Shown: positions 32,819 to 45,690, numbered from the stretch's first letter. The stretch is DNA of 64,000 nucleotides from Siphonodentalium dalli (GCA_032622095.1 CP136066.1:173723164-173787163); one strand, 5' to 3'. The notes: a model not told the origin generated them from the sequence alone. Numbers and translations are program-made.

Positions 32819-33885
32819 ATACTTTTGTGGACAAATCACCTGAGGGGTGGGGGATGGGTATGTTTGTGTATGTAAGCAGGACTATGCACCGATGCCATGC
32901 ATGGAAGCAACAAGTCTTCCCTAACCCCAAATAAACAACAATAACACTCTTCTGCCACGAAGCGATGTGCGCATTTATTGAGGACGCCATATATATAATT
33001 ACATCCAGGGTGTGCACAATCACGGCAATTCATATTTCACTCACATTGTTTGTAATGTGAAGCACTGAAAACAATATCAAATTATAACTATATATTCACG
33101 CATTCAAAATAATAATCACACGAAACACTAAATTATTTCTCCCTGCTCTATTTACCTAGTCTAATGTTCCGTAGCCGTTCAGGAAAAACCGTTTTTGGGA
33201 AAAAACCTATGGAAACCTCTCTCCGGAAAACTGTACAAGTGCCATGTACTGCTACGCAACAAAATTGGTGTCCGGAGTTCACACAAATAAATATAAAAAA
33301 CTCAATAAAAGTACTTTTGTAAACAAAAAATAAGCACACTGTATATAAAGTGCAAAATTATCTTCTATATATCTCTTTGGGAAACCAAATTACATTCGTT
33401 TAGTTTGTAAAATTGTGTGCTATCGTCACGCTCTTCGCTTGAAAACTGACTCTACACAGAATATTCTCGATCGTTCACTAAAACATCACGTGACCAATAT
33501 ATGGGACTCCCCATTGGTCAATACTCCTGAGTTGTTTATTTTGTGCAACAGTACAAGACATAATTTTCCCGCTATACTTGGCGAAACGCGGGAAAATACA
33601 ATTAACAGCATATACAATTCAATGTACCACCCGACAGCCTGTTCTCTCATCAGATGCTCCACTTCCGAATCGGCTTCCTTTGTCTGATGTCGCAGCCAAC
33701 GTTTGGTGGTCATCTTCAAAGAATTCTGTGCGACATATTCTCAGTCCGTGGCTGACTGGCGGAATCATTTTCCTTTGATATTGGTGCTGACGCAACTTTT
33801 TATTGCGAAGCATATGCTCTCCCAAAATACGTATCGCTTTACTTCTGTATCTAGCTCCATGCAGAGTTCAGTCCCCTGTTTGAAG
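32819..33885. other. 1.1-kb unclassified insertion between E fragments
   Basis: Less AT-rich than its surroundings, with no family assigned and no convincing coding sequence. It includes an inverted pair of TTTTCCCGC / GCGGGAAAA words (33566-33597) and an attggtcaat CCAAT-like word at 33514. It could be a solo LTR or a regulatory region, but no LTR ends were found. Confidence 0.35.
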
Positions 33886-34240
33886 CCTAAGCAGAATGAG
33901 GTATTCAAAGGATGAATTTGGTGATAATGACCCACAGTGTCAGACAGCCATCGTCTGATTCAATTATCTATAGTCTCAAATTAACTTTGTTTTAGTTAAT
34001 ACTTTCCCTACTGTTCAGTTTCTAAATCCCCTAATTTACATAAGATAAATAGAATTATCAAGGTGACACATGGGTGAACATCACCAACTTCAACATGATC
34101 CTAGGTCTCCCATAGCCGTTAAGGCCTAAGCGGAATGAGGTCCCCAGAGGGTGAATTTGGTGCTTGATGCTAGCATGCCATGAGGGATATTGTTAATAAA
34201 TTCACCCTCTGGGAAACTCATTCTGCAAATGTCAGGCACG
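33886..34240. mobile_element. D foldback element
   Basis: It starts cctaagcagaatgagg and ends ctcattctgcaaatgtcagg, with common D interior. The left module has lost its inverted partner. Confidence 0.7.
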
Positions 34241-34250
34241 GTGACCCTTA

Positions 34251-35472
34251 TTAGCTCAACTTACTTTATAAGTTTGAGCTATTGCCATGGTTTGGCGTCC
34301 GTCGTCCGTGTATGCGTGTGTCCGTCAACAATTTACTTTGGCGCGGGCTACAGGTCGTACCTTTGGTCTGATCTTTATATTTGTCATGAATGTTGACATT
34401 GACATGTAGATGGGAACGAGTCATTTTGGGGTCATTCGGCAAAAAAACATGGCCGCCAGTGGCCATCTTGGATTTAAAAATTCAATCCATTGGCGCGGGC
34501 TACAGGTCGTACTGCTTATCTGATCATTATAAAATTTGCCATGGATGTTAACATTTACATGTAGATGGGAACGAGTCATTTTGGGGTCATTTGGCCAAAA
34601 AATATGGCCGCCAGCAGCCATCTTGGATTTTACTCTTTGCATGACTAAATCCTTTGGCGCGGGCTACAGGTCATAGTTTTGGTCGGAACTTCATAAAATT
34701 TGTCATGGATGTTAACAATGACATGTAGATGGGAACAATTAATTTTGGGTCATTCGTCTAAAAAACATGGCTGCCAGCAGCCATCTTGGATTTTACTCTT
34801 TGCATGACTAAATCCTTTGGTGCGGGCTACAGGTCGTACCTTTGGTCTGATCTTTATGAAATTTGTCATGAATGTTGATATTGACATGTAGATGGGAACG
34901 AGTCATTTTGGGGTCATCTGGCCAATAAATATGGCCGCTGGTGGCCATCTTGGATTTCAAAATTCAATCCATTGGCGTGGGTTACAGGTCGTGCTGTTCG
35001 TCTGATCATCATGAAATTTGTCATGGATATTAATATTGACATGTAGATGGGAACGAGTGATTTTGGGGTCGTTCGGCCAAAAAACATGGCCGCCAGCAGC
35101 CATCTTGGATTTTACTCTTTGCATGACTAAATCCATTGGCACAGGCTACAGGTCGTACCTTTGATCGGATCATTATGAGATTTGTAAAGGCTGTAGATGG
35201 GAACAGGTCATTTTGGGGTAATTCAGAAAAAAACATGGCTGCCGGTGGCCATTTTAGAATTTACTCTTTGCATCAATAAATCCTTTGGCACACCATAATC
35301 ACCACATCCCTGATCCGATCATTATGAAACCTGTCATGAATGTTGATATTGACATGTACATCTAGTCTTACTTAGACATTTCAATTAGCACCTTTCCTAT
35401 TCCTCCATTTACTGTCAACCATTAAATTATTCCCCTACCTAAGTTGAGCTACAGTGTCATTGACACTTTCAT
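34251..35472 (+). mobile_element. E element E1b (pearl/HINE-like)
   Basis: A complete element: TTAGCTCAACTTACTTTATA at one end, about six to seven 160-bp units, then ccatttactgtcaacc, aagttgagctacag and tgtcattgacactttcat at the other. There is no coding capacity: the period is not a multiple of three and frames change along the array. Confidence 0.85.
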
Positions 35473-35648
35473 ACTTGAGACTCTCCCATCAGGGTCAGGA
35501 TGGTGAACACTTTGGATATCAATAGGAAGGTTTCGCAAAACACGGATAGAGTTACGATTATGTTTATGGTACTACGCCATATGTAATCAAATTATGCACA
35601 CATTCTGTCACAATGGATAGGGCATCAATCATTCGGTTTCTATAAAAA
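35473..35648. other. spacer between opposed E elements
   Basis: 176 bp of sequence not seen elsewhere in the window separates the tails of E1b and E2. Nothing is recognised in it. Confidence 0.6.
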
Positions 35649-38600
35649 ATGAAAGTGTCAATGACACTGTAGCTCAACTTGGAAAGGGAATAATTTAATG
35701 TATTAGTCAATGGAGCGATTAGGAATGTGGAAAGTTGAATGTCTAATACTAGTTTATAGACATGAAGAGAAAAGTAAAATCCAAGATGGCTGCTGACGGC
35801 CATGTCTTCGGCCGAATGACCCCAAAATGATTGTATCCCATCTACATGTCATCGTTAACATCCATGAAAAAATTTATGACGATCAGACTAAAGGTACGAC
35901 CTGTAGCCCATGCTAAAGAATTTGAATGACCCCAAAATGATTGTATCCCATCTACATGTCATCGTTAACATCCATAAAAAAAATTATGACGATCAGACTA
36001 AAGGTACGACCTGTAGCCCATGCTAAAGAATTTAGTCATACAAAGAGTAAAATCTAAGATGGCTGCTGGCGGCCATGTTTTTTGGACAAATGACCCCAAA
36101 ATGACTCGTTCCCATCTACATGTCATTGTTAACATCCATGACAAATTTTATGATGATCAGACTAAAGGTACGACCTGTAGCCTGTGCTAATGGATTGAAT
36201 TTTGAAATCAAAGATGGCCACTGGCGGCCATGTTTTTTGGACGAATGACCCCAAAATAACTCGTTCCCATCTACATGTCATTGTTAACATCCATGAAAAG
36301 TTTTATGATGATCAGACTAAAAGTACGACCTGTAGCCCATGCTAAATGATTTAGTCATACAAAGAGTAAAATCCAAGATGGCTGCTGCGGTCATGTTTTT
36401 TGGCCAAATGACCCCAAAATTAATCGTTCCCATCTACATGTCAATATTAACATTTTATGATGATCAGACGAACATTACGACCTGTAGCCTGTGCTAATGG
36501 ATTGAATTTTGAAATCAAAGATGGCCACTGGCGGCCATGTTTTTCATCCGAATGACCCCAAAATGACTCGATCCCATCTACATTCCAATTTCAACAGCCA
36601 TGAAAATTTCATGATGATCAGACTCGAGGTACGACCTGTAGTCCGTGCTAAAGGATTTAGTCATACAAAGAGTAAAATCCAAGATGGCTTCTGGTGGCCA
36701 TGTTTTTTGGCCGAATGACCCCAAAATGACTCGTTCCCATCTACATGTCATTATTAACATTCATGACAAATTTTATGATGATCAGACTAAAAGTACGACC
36801 TGTAGCCCGTGCTAAATGATTTAGTCATACAAAGAGTAAAATCCAAGATGGCTGCTGGCGGCCATGTTTTTTGGCCGAATAACCTCTAAATGACTTGTTA
36901 CCATCTACATGTCATTGTTAACATCCATGACAAATTTGATGATGATCAGACTAAAGGTACGACCTGTATAGCCTGTGCTAATGGATTGAATTTTGAAATC
37001 AAAGATGGCCGCTGGCAGCCATGTTTTTCGGCCGAATGACCCCAAAATGACTCGTTCCCATCTACATGTCATTGTTAACATCCACATGACAAAGTTTATG
37101 ATGATCAGACTAAAGGTACGACCTGTAGCCCGTTCTAAAGGATTTAGTCATACAAAGAGTAAAATCCAAGATGGCTGCTGCGGCCATGTTTTTTGGCCGA
37201 ATGACCCCAAAATTAATCGTTCCCATCTACATCTCAATATTAGCATCCATGACTAATTTCATGATGATCAGACGAACATTACAACCTGTAACCCGTGCTA
37301 ATGTATTGAATTTTGAAATCAAAGATGGCCACTGGCGGCCATGTTTTTCATCCGAATGACCCCAAAATGACTCGTTCCCATCTACATTACAATTTCAACA
37401 GCCATAAAAAATTTCATGATCAAACTCAAGATACGACCTGCAGTCCGTGCTAAAGGATTTAGTCATACAAAGAGTAAAATCCAAGATGGCTGCTGCGGCC
37501 ATGTTTTTTGGCCGAATGACCCCAAAATTAATCATTCCCATCTACATCTCAATATTAACATCCATGACAAATTTCATGATGATCAGACGAACAGTACGAC
37601 CTGTAACCCATGCTAATGGATTGAATTTTGAAATCAAAGATGGCCACTGGCGGCCATGTTTTTCATCCGAATGACCCCAATTTTTTTTATCATGATCAGA
37701 CTAAAGGTACGACCTGTAGCCCGTGCTAAATGATTTAGTCATACAAAGAGTAAAATCCAAGATGGCTTCTGGTGGCCATGTTTTTTGGCCGAATGACCCC
37801 AAAATGACTCGTTCCCATCTACATGTCATTATTAACATTCATGATAAATTTTATGATGATCAGACTAAAAGTACGACCTGTAGCCCTTGCTAAATAATTT
37901 AGTCATACAAAGAGTAAAATCCAAGATGGCTGCTGGCGGCCATGTTTTTTGGCCGAATGACCCCAAAATGACTCGTTCCCATCTACATGTCATTGTTAAC
38001 ATCCATGACAAATTTTATGATGATCAGACTAAAGGTACGATCTGTAGCCTGTGCTAAAGAATTTAGTCATACAAAGAGTAAAATCCAAGATGGCTGCTGG
38101 CGGCCATGTTTTTTGGCCGAATGACCCCAAAATTACTCATTCCCATCTACATGTCAATATTAACATCCATGACAAATTTAATGATGATCAGACGAAGAGT
38201 ACGACCTGTGGCCTGTGCTAATGGATTAAATTTTGAAATCAAAGATGGCTGCTGGTGGCCATGTTTTTTGTCCGAATGACCCCAAAATGACTCGTTCCCA
38301 TCTAAATTCTAATTTCAACAGCCATTACAAATTTCATGATGATCAGACTAAAGGTACGACCTGTAGCCCGTGCTAAAGGATTTAGTCATACAAAGAGTAA
38401 AATCAAAGATGGCTGCTGGCGGCCATGTTTTTTGCCCGAATGACCCAAAAAAAGCCTCGTTCCCATCTACATGTCATTGTTAACATCCATGACAAATTTT
38501 ATGATGATCTGACCAAAGGTACGACCTGTAGCCCGTGTCAAAGGATTTAGTCATGCAAAGAGTAAAATCTAAGATGGCTGCCGGCGGCCATGTTTTTTGG

Positions 38601-38947
38601 TCAATTGACCCCAAAATTACTCGTTCCCATCTGCATGTCAATATTAACATCCAGTACAAATTTCATGACAATAAGACGAACAGTACGGCCTGTAGCCCGT
38701 GCTAATGGATTGAATTTTGAAATCCAAGATGGCCACTGGCGGCCATGTTTTTTTTCCGAATGACCCCAAAATGACTCGTTCCCATCTACATGCCAATGTC
38801 AACATCCATGACAAATTTCATAATAATCGGAGCAAAGGTACGAACTGTAGCCCGTGCTAAAGGAAATTGTTGACGCATCACGCACACACGGACGACGGAT
38901 ACCAAGCCATGGCAATAGCTCAAACTTTACAAAGTAAAGTTGAGCTA
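35649..38947 (-). mobile_element. E element E2 (pearl/HINE-like), about 20 tandem units
   Basis: It starts atgaaagtgtcaatgacact, continues gtagctcaacttgg, then about twenty units of about 164 bp, and ends catggcaatagctcaaac plus the terminal hairpin and CTAA. Two unit types largely alternate: one opening gatttagtcatacaaagagt, the other ggattgaattttgaaatc. Confidence 0.88.
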
Positions 38948-39031
38948 AAAAAAAAAACATTCATTTAAAGGCCCACTTAATTTTCCGATTATTATTTTTG
39001 TTGTTATATAGTGCCTTGATATACGGTTTTA

Positions 39032-39330
39032 ATGTCAATATTAACATCCATCACAAATTTCATGATAATCAGACAATCTGTAACCCGTGCTAATGGATTG
39101 AATTCTGAAATCCAAGATTTTTTTTGCCAATTGACCCCAAAATGACCCGTTCCCATCCACATGTCAATTTTAACAGCCATGAAAAATTTCATAATGATCC
39201 AACCAAAGGTACGACCTGCCCATGCTAATGGAAATTGTTGACTTACGTCTCCACATACATACACATGCACACGGATGACGGATACCAAGCCATGGCAATA
39301 GCTCAAACTTTACAAGTAAAGTTGAGCTAA
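39032..39330 (-). mobile_element. E element fragment E3
   Basis: Two partial 160-bp units followed by the usual end (acggatgacggataccaagc, catggcaatagctcaaac, hairpin, CTAA at 39327-39330). It sits inside the F copy. Confidence 0.85.
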
Positions 39331-39805
39331 TAATTCATCCCCATTTGAAACGGATGACTAAGAAGATGCCCATAGAGAAATAGAAAACAGCTGAAATCAT
39401 AGAAGGATGTCCCCCATTTTGGCTCCCAGAATGCAACAGAATTCACACTAAAAATTTATTTTCAATGGAAGGGGAATAACTATATCTTAAGATATAGTGT
39501 TATTCCCCTTCCTTTGAAAAAGTCAGAATCTCAACAAGACAGTCAATGACTGGGGTCGCTCACCAGACTGTAAAGACGGAGAAGACTGGGACTACAATAG
39601 TCAGTATGTTATAACATAATTTATTTTCAAAATTTTAATTTAAAATTGAAAAAAAAAAATCATAAAAAAAAAAAATAATTGAGCAAGGAGTAAAATTTAC
39701 TGGTTTTTTTTACATTTAAAAATATTTTTTTGGGTTAAATTTAGCAAAAGGAGTTATATCGAAAAACTTAAATCTAAAAATAGTTTAAAAAAAAAAGATA
39801 TTGAC

Positions 39806-40150
39806 CCTGCCCATGTTTGCCCCAGTGACCCCATTTTAACAAAACTGAACCCCAGAAAACCAAAGACCCTTCATACCAAATATGAACTAATTTGGCCTGA
39901 TTCCACTTGAGAAGAAGTCGTTTTAAGAATTACTATAAGAGGGAAAGTGTTATGGCCCTGGCTTCGGAACTAATTGACCCAGTGACCTCATTTGAAAAAA
40001 TCTGAATACCAGTCACCAAGGGAATATCCACACCAATTATGAACCCATTCAGTCCTATGGATCTGGAGAAGATGTTCAAAGAATTGTTGATGGAGGGACG
40101 ACGAGTGATGACTTTTGCTCGACTGGAGACTTCATCTCAGGCGAGCTAAA
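39806..40150. repeat. two degenerate 130-150-bp direct units
   Basis: Both units contain cccagtgacc(c/t)cattt, a run ending gaaccc or aatacc, a 'cataccaaatatgaacta'-like phrase and cctgattcca / cctatggatctggagaag. They are diverged and of unknown family. Confidence 0.5.
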
Positions 40151-40599
40151 AAAGATGTCACCAGTCTTAGAAACAAAATCCATGCAAGTAAAGGTGGATT
40201 ATTATCATTATAAACCTGGAGATAGAATCTGAGAATTTAAATTAAAAATATCACAAAAGCATAAAATTGGTGTCAAGGGTTAATACATGTAACCCATTAA
40301 ATGATGGAACTGTACCCAGTATATCACTTGAGTGTACCATAGATACAATGCTAATATTTCAAATGTGTTGATAAACAAATACCACAGCTGGCACACACAA
40401 TTACAGTAATCCCCCCTGCTGCCCACTAGCAGAATGAATTCTAATTTATTGTTTATTTAATCTGAGAGACCAAGTGTATGGTGATTGATGGGCCAATTCT
40501 ATATCACCCAGATAATGGATCATTTTCAATTAATCTCAAGATGTCTATATTTAAAATGGATCAAATAAATTTTGATAGCATGTATTTATGTTGCTTAAA

Positions 40600-41120
40600 G
40601 TAATATGCCAGAATGAGGTCCCCAAAAGGGGAATTTAATGACACTATTCCGCAAGGCGGGCTAGCATCAGGGAATAATGAGTTCAACTGGATATGTGGTG
40701 GTTAAGAATATAATAATGGAACAGCCAAGCCTGAATATAGTGTCTGACATTTGCAGAATGAGGTCCCTAAAGGGTGAATTTAGTGACGCAATCCTGCAAT
40801 GTGGGCTAGCATCACCAAATTCACCCTCTGGGGACCTCATTATGCTTAGGCCTCAACTGCTATGGGAGACATAGGAACAGACCGATGTTATCCAGTTAAA
40901 GTTGGTGATGTGCACCCATTGGGCACCTCAGTTATCCATTTTATCTTCTGCAAATTAGGGGGATATAGAAACTAAATAGAAGGGAAAAGGTAAGTAAAAA
41001 TGTAAAATTAAGACCCTATATACTTCCCTGAAGATGAGGCATAATGAGACTGAGGTCCCTGGAGAGTGTATTTGACGATGCTAGCATAATGTGCAGGGCA
41101 GCATCACTAAATATATTTTA
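40600..41120. mobile_element. D foldback element, rearranged
   Basis: Hairpin modules at about 40610-40680, 40750-40850 and 41035-41110 with D interior between. The third is decayed. Confidence 0.65.
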
Positions 41121-41752
41121 TATAAAGTGATCTGGGAGAGGGGTCGAAAAATAAGTGGGCCTTTAATGACATCACTTATCAAGCATCGACCACAATCCTC
41201 AATTGGCCGATTTTGTGTGCATTGCGCTTAATCTTGTGGATTGTGTGCAAAAGCGAAATATCTCACCGACTGATGACCCGCATTGCCGTGTTCAATAACC
41301 CTTATCGTCATCACTGTTTTTTTGCAAAACAAATTTTTGGACCTACATGAATTTTACGACTTCGAATAGCTAAACAAAGTCGTTGCTCTATCCATGAGTT
41401 GCAAAACCCCCCTAATATAGAGAAAGAAAGACAGAAATTGGATGGATATTTTATTGATATCTAGTCTAATGGATTATTGACTAAACAGTAATGTGACATC
41501 GAGCACTAGAGCCAGAGACAATCAGTGAAAGGTAAATGGGTTTTTTTTTATGCCATTGCTTAAAGATACGGTATAAAGCATTGGTGGTCAGTATTGCTAT
41601 TAAAATAGTCACATACATTAAAACTGCCATAAAGACAAAGAATATTGTATTGTAGACAAACTTTGTTCTTATGAAATTTACACGATAATTATAATTGGCA
41701 TGTTAGTAAACAAATGCCATGTTATGTAAAGAAACATTACGTAAAAGAGTAT

Positions 41753-41938
41753 GCGATAAGCAAAACACTCAACACCGGGGGAGACCCCACAAAGAACTTT
41801 GGTTAGAAAGGGCCACCAAATTCTTAACCTACCGTTATAGTGCTCGTTAATCCTGGCCACTCAAGATTCCGGTGTTGAATGGGTCACCGAGAATCACTCC
41901 TAAAAAATCTCCACGGTGTTGAGAGTTTTGCTTATCGC
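41753..41938. mobile_element. foldback element with 24-bp inverted ends
   Basis: gcgataagcaaaacactcaa (41753) pairs with ttgagagttttgcttatcgc (41919-41938) with one mismatch, and weaker complementarity extends about 15 bp outward. No second copy is in the window, so family and target site are unknown. Confidence 0.6.
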
Positions 41939-42639
41939 TCACTATTTACACGTATATAAACAAATGCTTGGCTCACACAAAGTGTGTCTTGTGGATAATA
42001 TCGCAATCATATGCTATCATTATACTATAATATTAGTGTATTCTTGATGATATTTTAATAATTTGGTAACTGTTATTTCTAAATTATAACCTATAACGAA
42101 GACAATCCGTGCCTTTAAAGATATCAGTACTCTCACCACAGCTGGTAATTTTTTAACTCAAGGCATCATCAAAGAGATTTCTGTGAGTTTAATGCGCCCT
42201 AGCCAAACTTGACATGGTGATTGTATGTCACTTAATGAATTTCACATAATAATTATAATATGGCACATAGCTCCCATTCAACTTCAACTCATTTTATTCC
42301 CAGCAGCACTGTGTACAAAAATTACATTTCACATTTACATGTTTACAGATTTATACACTTTACAAAATTCAGCAACAACATTCAAAATGGTCTGAATATA
42401 AATGAATAAACCCTTCGATTCCTGAATGAATTCTCGGAAGGGTTTAGGGAAGAAATACACCATCTTTGAATTTCTATTAAGTTTTTAACCTTTTCAAAAT
42501 AGCACTCAGACATATTTATATATTTATTGTGATCAATGCTTATGAAAGATATTTTTTATAAAGTAAAAAACATTCAGTTACATAACTGTGAGAGAGAATA
42601 ATTAAGAGTTGACACGCAGCTTTGTTAACAGTTAAAAGA

Positions 42640-42830
42640 CATATTGTGGACTTATTTCAGTGAATAAAACCGATAATTTAGTATTCAAACACTATCTCCA
42701 CTGTGGCAAATCAACTAAGATGGTTGACAATTATAATCACATCAATTCTACTATTTCAGAGAACACAACATTTGAACTACGCTAAATTGTATATTTACTA
42801 CTTTATTCGGGACGAATTATTGGGTGATAA
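42640..42830 (-). repeat. dispersed repeat G, partial reverse copy
   Basis: Reverse matches to G: ttatttcagtgaataaaac, agagaacacaacatttgaac, tacgctaaattgtatattta and ttcgggacgaatta. Heavily diverged. Confidence 0.45.
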
Positions 42831-44329
42831 ACATTTGGAAATAATTCCTCCAACAATATTCACTGTTATGTAATTTGTTTATAACAATGTCGTTCTTTTC
42901 TGCCTATTTGGATATAAAATTGAAAACAACTTATTTTGTTAAGATTATGAGGGTAATCTTGATGACATCGGTCACATCGTGGTAGTTTGAAAATGCCTTA
43001 GTTTTGTGCAACATACCATGCAATCATTCGACCAACTCAATGATTATACTTTCATACACCCACCTTCAACATTACTGACCCTCTGATAAATGCTTCTTTT
43101 ATAAAGACAACACGAACATCTAATACAACCTGCACCATGAGAAAATAGCACTGTGTATAGAAGACAGAGCACAGAATCAACTCGGGGCCCCATCAGTTTA
43201 TACAGATATTGTTTTTGTTAACAACAGAAAAAATGCAAATAGGTGATACAATTCTTTTGACAATTGTGATAGATATATATAGTTTATAGTTACTAAAGGG
43301 TATTCGAAAAACTTTTTTCATTCAGAAACAATAAATTTTAATCAGCATTGAATTTAAGAAACTCTATTTTCCTGAGTATTACTGACATCTAAACTGACAG
43401 GCCCAGAGTTCATTCCATACTTTAGTAGATCAATACTTCCCATAGATAGCAAATACCAAATGGCAGGCCCAAATTGTTTTAAATGAGCCCAAAATACATG
43501 AACTGGCAGGCGACATGAAATGTAAGGTACCAGATTAGGCCGGCCATTGCTGAGTTGGTCATTTTTTAAATATTTTTTATTATAAAAATATTTAAGTTCC
43601 AGTATTTGTGAAAAGGTACCGATGTTGGGGAAAATTTAGTTTAAAGGTACCAATTTGATAAAATCTCATTATAAATATAATATGTTTGCAATTGAAATGA
43701 ACTCAATTTATAACCTCATTAATATAAAAAACAACAAAGCATTTGCCAGCAATTGCGAGAGAGAAAATAGAAATAAATTAACCTTTCCCATTCGAAAGGA
43801 AGGTAAAAATTCTAAAAAAGCACAAATATTTCTCAATGTTGGAAACTATAAAGGTGCAAATTATAATCCTCAAGATAATCAAAAACAGACCAGCTACTAA
43901 GAAAAAATAGAATGCAAAAACATGAAAAAAAAATTTGATAAATATATTTCATGCAATATTTTCTTTATAGGAGATCTCAATGTTAGGGTATTATTGCAAA
44001 GAAAATTAAATTGAACTGTTTTCAAGCAAAATAATTGATCTTGAATGGGATTGATAATTATTTGGGTAGAAGACAACACCTCACATATATATAGGAGCTA
44101 GACATAAACAAATTAATCCCATAAAAACAAATACACAGGGTCTCGGAAAATATCCAGATAAACTTACGAAAAATATCCATCTAATCAGATTAACAGATAT
44201 GCATAAAAAATTTCCTTGCAGATATGAGATGAGAATGCAAATTTTATCTCCGTGAATCGAGTCTCTGTCTAGTACCAAACATTTACCATCAGAGATATTG
44301 GCGCGGTGGTTACCATTCAGGTATATTGG

Positions 44330-44480
44330 CGCGGTGGTCCAGTGGTTACCATTCATGACTTGTAACGTCATGATTTGAAGCAGGGTAAAATGGCATGAAA
44401 TAAAAATTTTGCCAATTGTTTTCATTGTTGATGAAAATAGATTTTGGACATGAAAGGTACACGTTACAATACCACTGGAC
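44330..44480. repeat. possible tRNA-derived SINE head, inverted pair
   Basis: tggtccagtggttaccatt resembles a tRNA A box (TRGYNNAGTGG), followed 25 bp later by a weak B-box-like gatttgaagc. About 100 bp on, the opposite strand carries ctcgagtccagtggtattg. The ggcgcggtggt word also occurs once upstream at 44309. No poly-A tail or TSD was found, so this is tentative. Confidence 0.3.
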
Positions 44481-44865
44481 TCGAGAAAAGCTACACCATA
44501 TGGTAGTAACAACCTCATGGGACATATTATATGAACTACTAGTATTCAAGTATTCAAACAAGACAAGTTGCCCTTCCTGAGCATAAACAAAATGTGTTTA
44601 GAAAGGTATGGGTTGGATTTTATTCTTACTACAGCATCCAGCACAAGTATGATATTCCAAACTGGCGCGAACTCAGGAGACCCGGTCTAAGGATACAGAT
44701 CGTGTCAAGTGACGAGGGACTCGATTTTAGAGACCGAATGTTAATGCACTGTACAGCAGAAAACACACAGTTTTTTATAATTTTATATAGACGCTCTCTA
44801 TACAATGATGAATGAATATATATGACTTTACACATGAACATAAATGGACTTTAGGCCATTAATTT

Positions 44866-45046
44866 TCAGTAATGCCCTAAATAATCGACTCCTTAACCAC
44901 AGCAGAATTATGGGTAACTTTTCAGGATTTAGTCGGAAATATGGCTTTCCAATGAATGGCAACAAGCCATATTTCCGACTAAATCCTGAAAAATTACCCA
45001 TAATTATGCTGTGGTTAAGGAGTCAATTATTTAGGGCATTACTGTA
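44866..45046. mobile_element. B foldback MITE, centre deleted
   Basis: cagtaatgccctaaataatc to attatttagggcattactgta, with arms of about 80 bp meeting at a short centre (ggctttccaatgaatggc). Confidence 0.88.
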
Positions 45047-45094
45047 TATACATGTGTTCTCAGGCAATTACAGACGAAAAACTGAATGAAGACA

Positions 45095-45437
45095 AGCCTT
45101 GAAATAGTGTCTGACATTTGCAGAATGAGGTCCCCAGAGGGTGAATTTAGTGACACTATCCCGCACAACAGGTTAGTTGCCCAGTTGAAGTTGATGTTCA
45201 TCCATTAGTCACCTCGATTATTCATTTTATCTTCTGCAAATTAAGGGATATAGAAACAGAACAAAAGGGAAAAAGTAACTAAAACAATGTTAATTTGAGA
45301 CAATATATACTTCCTAGAAGATGAGGGTAAGAGGAATGAGTTCCCCACAGGGCGATTCAGTGATGCTAGACCGCTGTGTGGGGTAGCGTCACCAAATTCA
45401 CCATCTGGGGACGTCATTCTGCAAATGACAGACACAT
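45095..45437. mobile_element. D foldback element
   Basis: tgtctgacatttgcagaatg at left, cattctgcaaatgacagaca at right. The left module is truncated; the right module is a complete hairpin. Confidence 0.78.
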
Positions 45438-45446
45438 TTCAAGACT

Positions 45447-45575
45447 TACAGTAATGCTCTAATTAATCGACTCCTTAACCACAGCAGAATTATGGGTAAC
45501 TTTTCAGGATTTAGTCGGAAATATGGCTTGTTGCCATTCATCGGAAAGCTCTCCGGAAATTAGAGCATTACTGTA
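45447..45575. mobile_element. B foldback MITE, right arm reduced
   Basis: tacagtaatgctctaattaa to aattagagcattactgta with most of the right arm missing. Confidence 0.85.
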
Positions 45576-45690
45576 CTTGAAGGAGGCAGGCTTAGTATCA
45601 ATATCCTCCCCAATAGTTCAAGAAAGTAATGGATGTATAAATAATTTCATAGAATAAAATTCTACAATCTCTAGATCATATCCTCCAACA

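Larger units (their letters stand above)
38965..41166. mobile_element. F MITE, second copy, with nested insertions
   Basis: TTAA-AGGCCCACTTAATTTTCC at left and ataaGTGGGCCT-TTAA at right. Interior words match the 19999-21461 copy (tagtgccttgatatacgg, ggctcccagaatgcaacag, the 39460-39520 palindrome). Only one degenerate minisatellite unit remains at 41105-41150. E3, a 39780-40150 repeat and D sequence are nested inside. Confidence 0.8.

Noticed and set aside
33415-33915. Overlapping open frames of 60-90 codons on both strands in the unclassified 1.1-kb block
   Set aside because: They overlap each other on opposite strands, none matches a known family, and the block is less AT-rich so longer frames are expected by chance.
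35775-38860. Many open frames across the 160-bp units (recurring 'SKMAAGGHVF'-like peptides)
   Set aside because: The unit length is not a multiple of three, frames differ from unit to unit, both strands are equally open, and copies are interrupted by indels. They are shadows of the tandem DNA repeat.
43655-43900. 81-codon open frame on the plus strand in AT-rich DNA
   Set aside because: The composition is Lys/Asn/Ile-rich, as expected from AT-rich noncoding sequence. There are no splice-linked partners and no family resemblance.
44594-44815. 73-codon open frame near the B element at 44866
   Set aside because: No recognisable family and no splice or promoter context; length is within chance.
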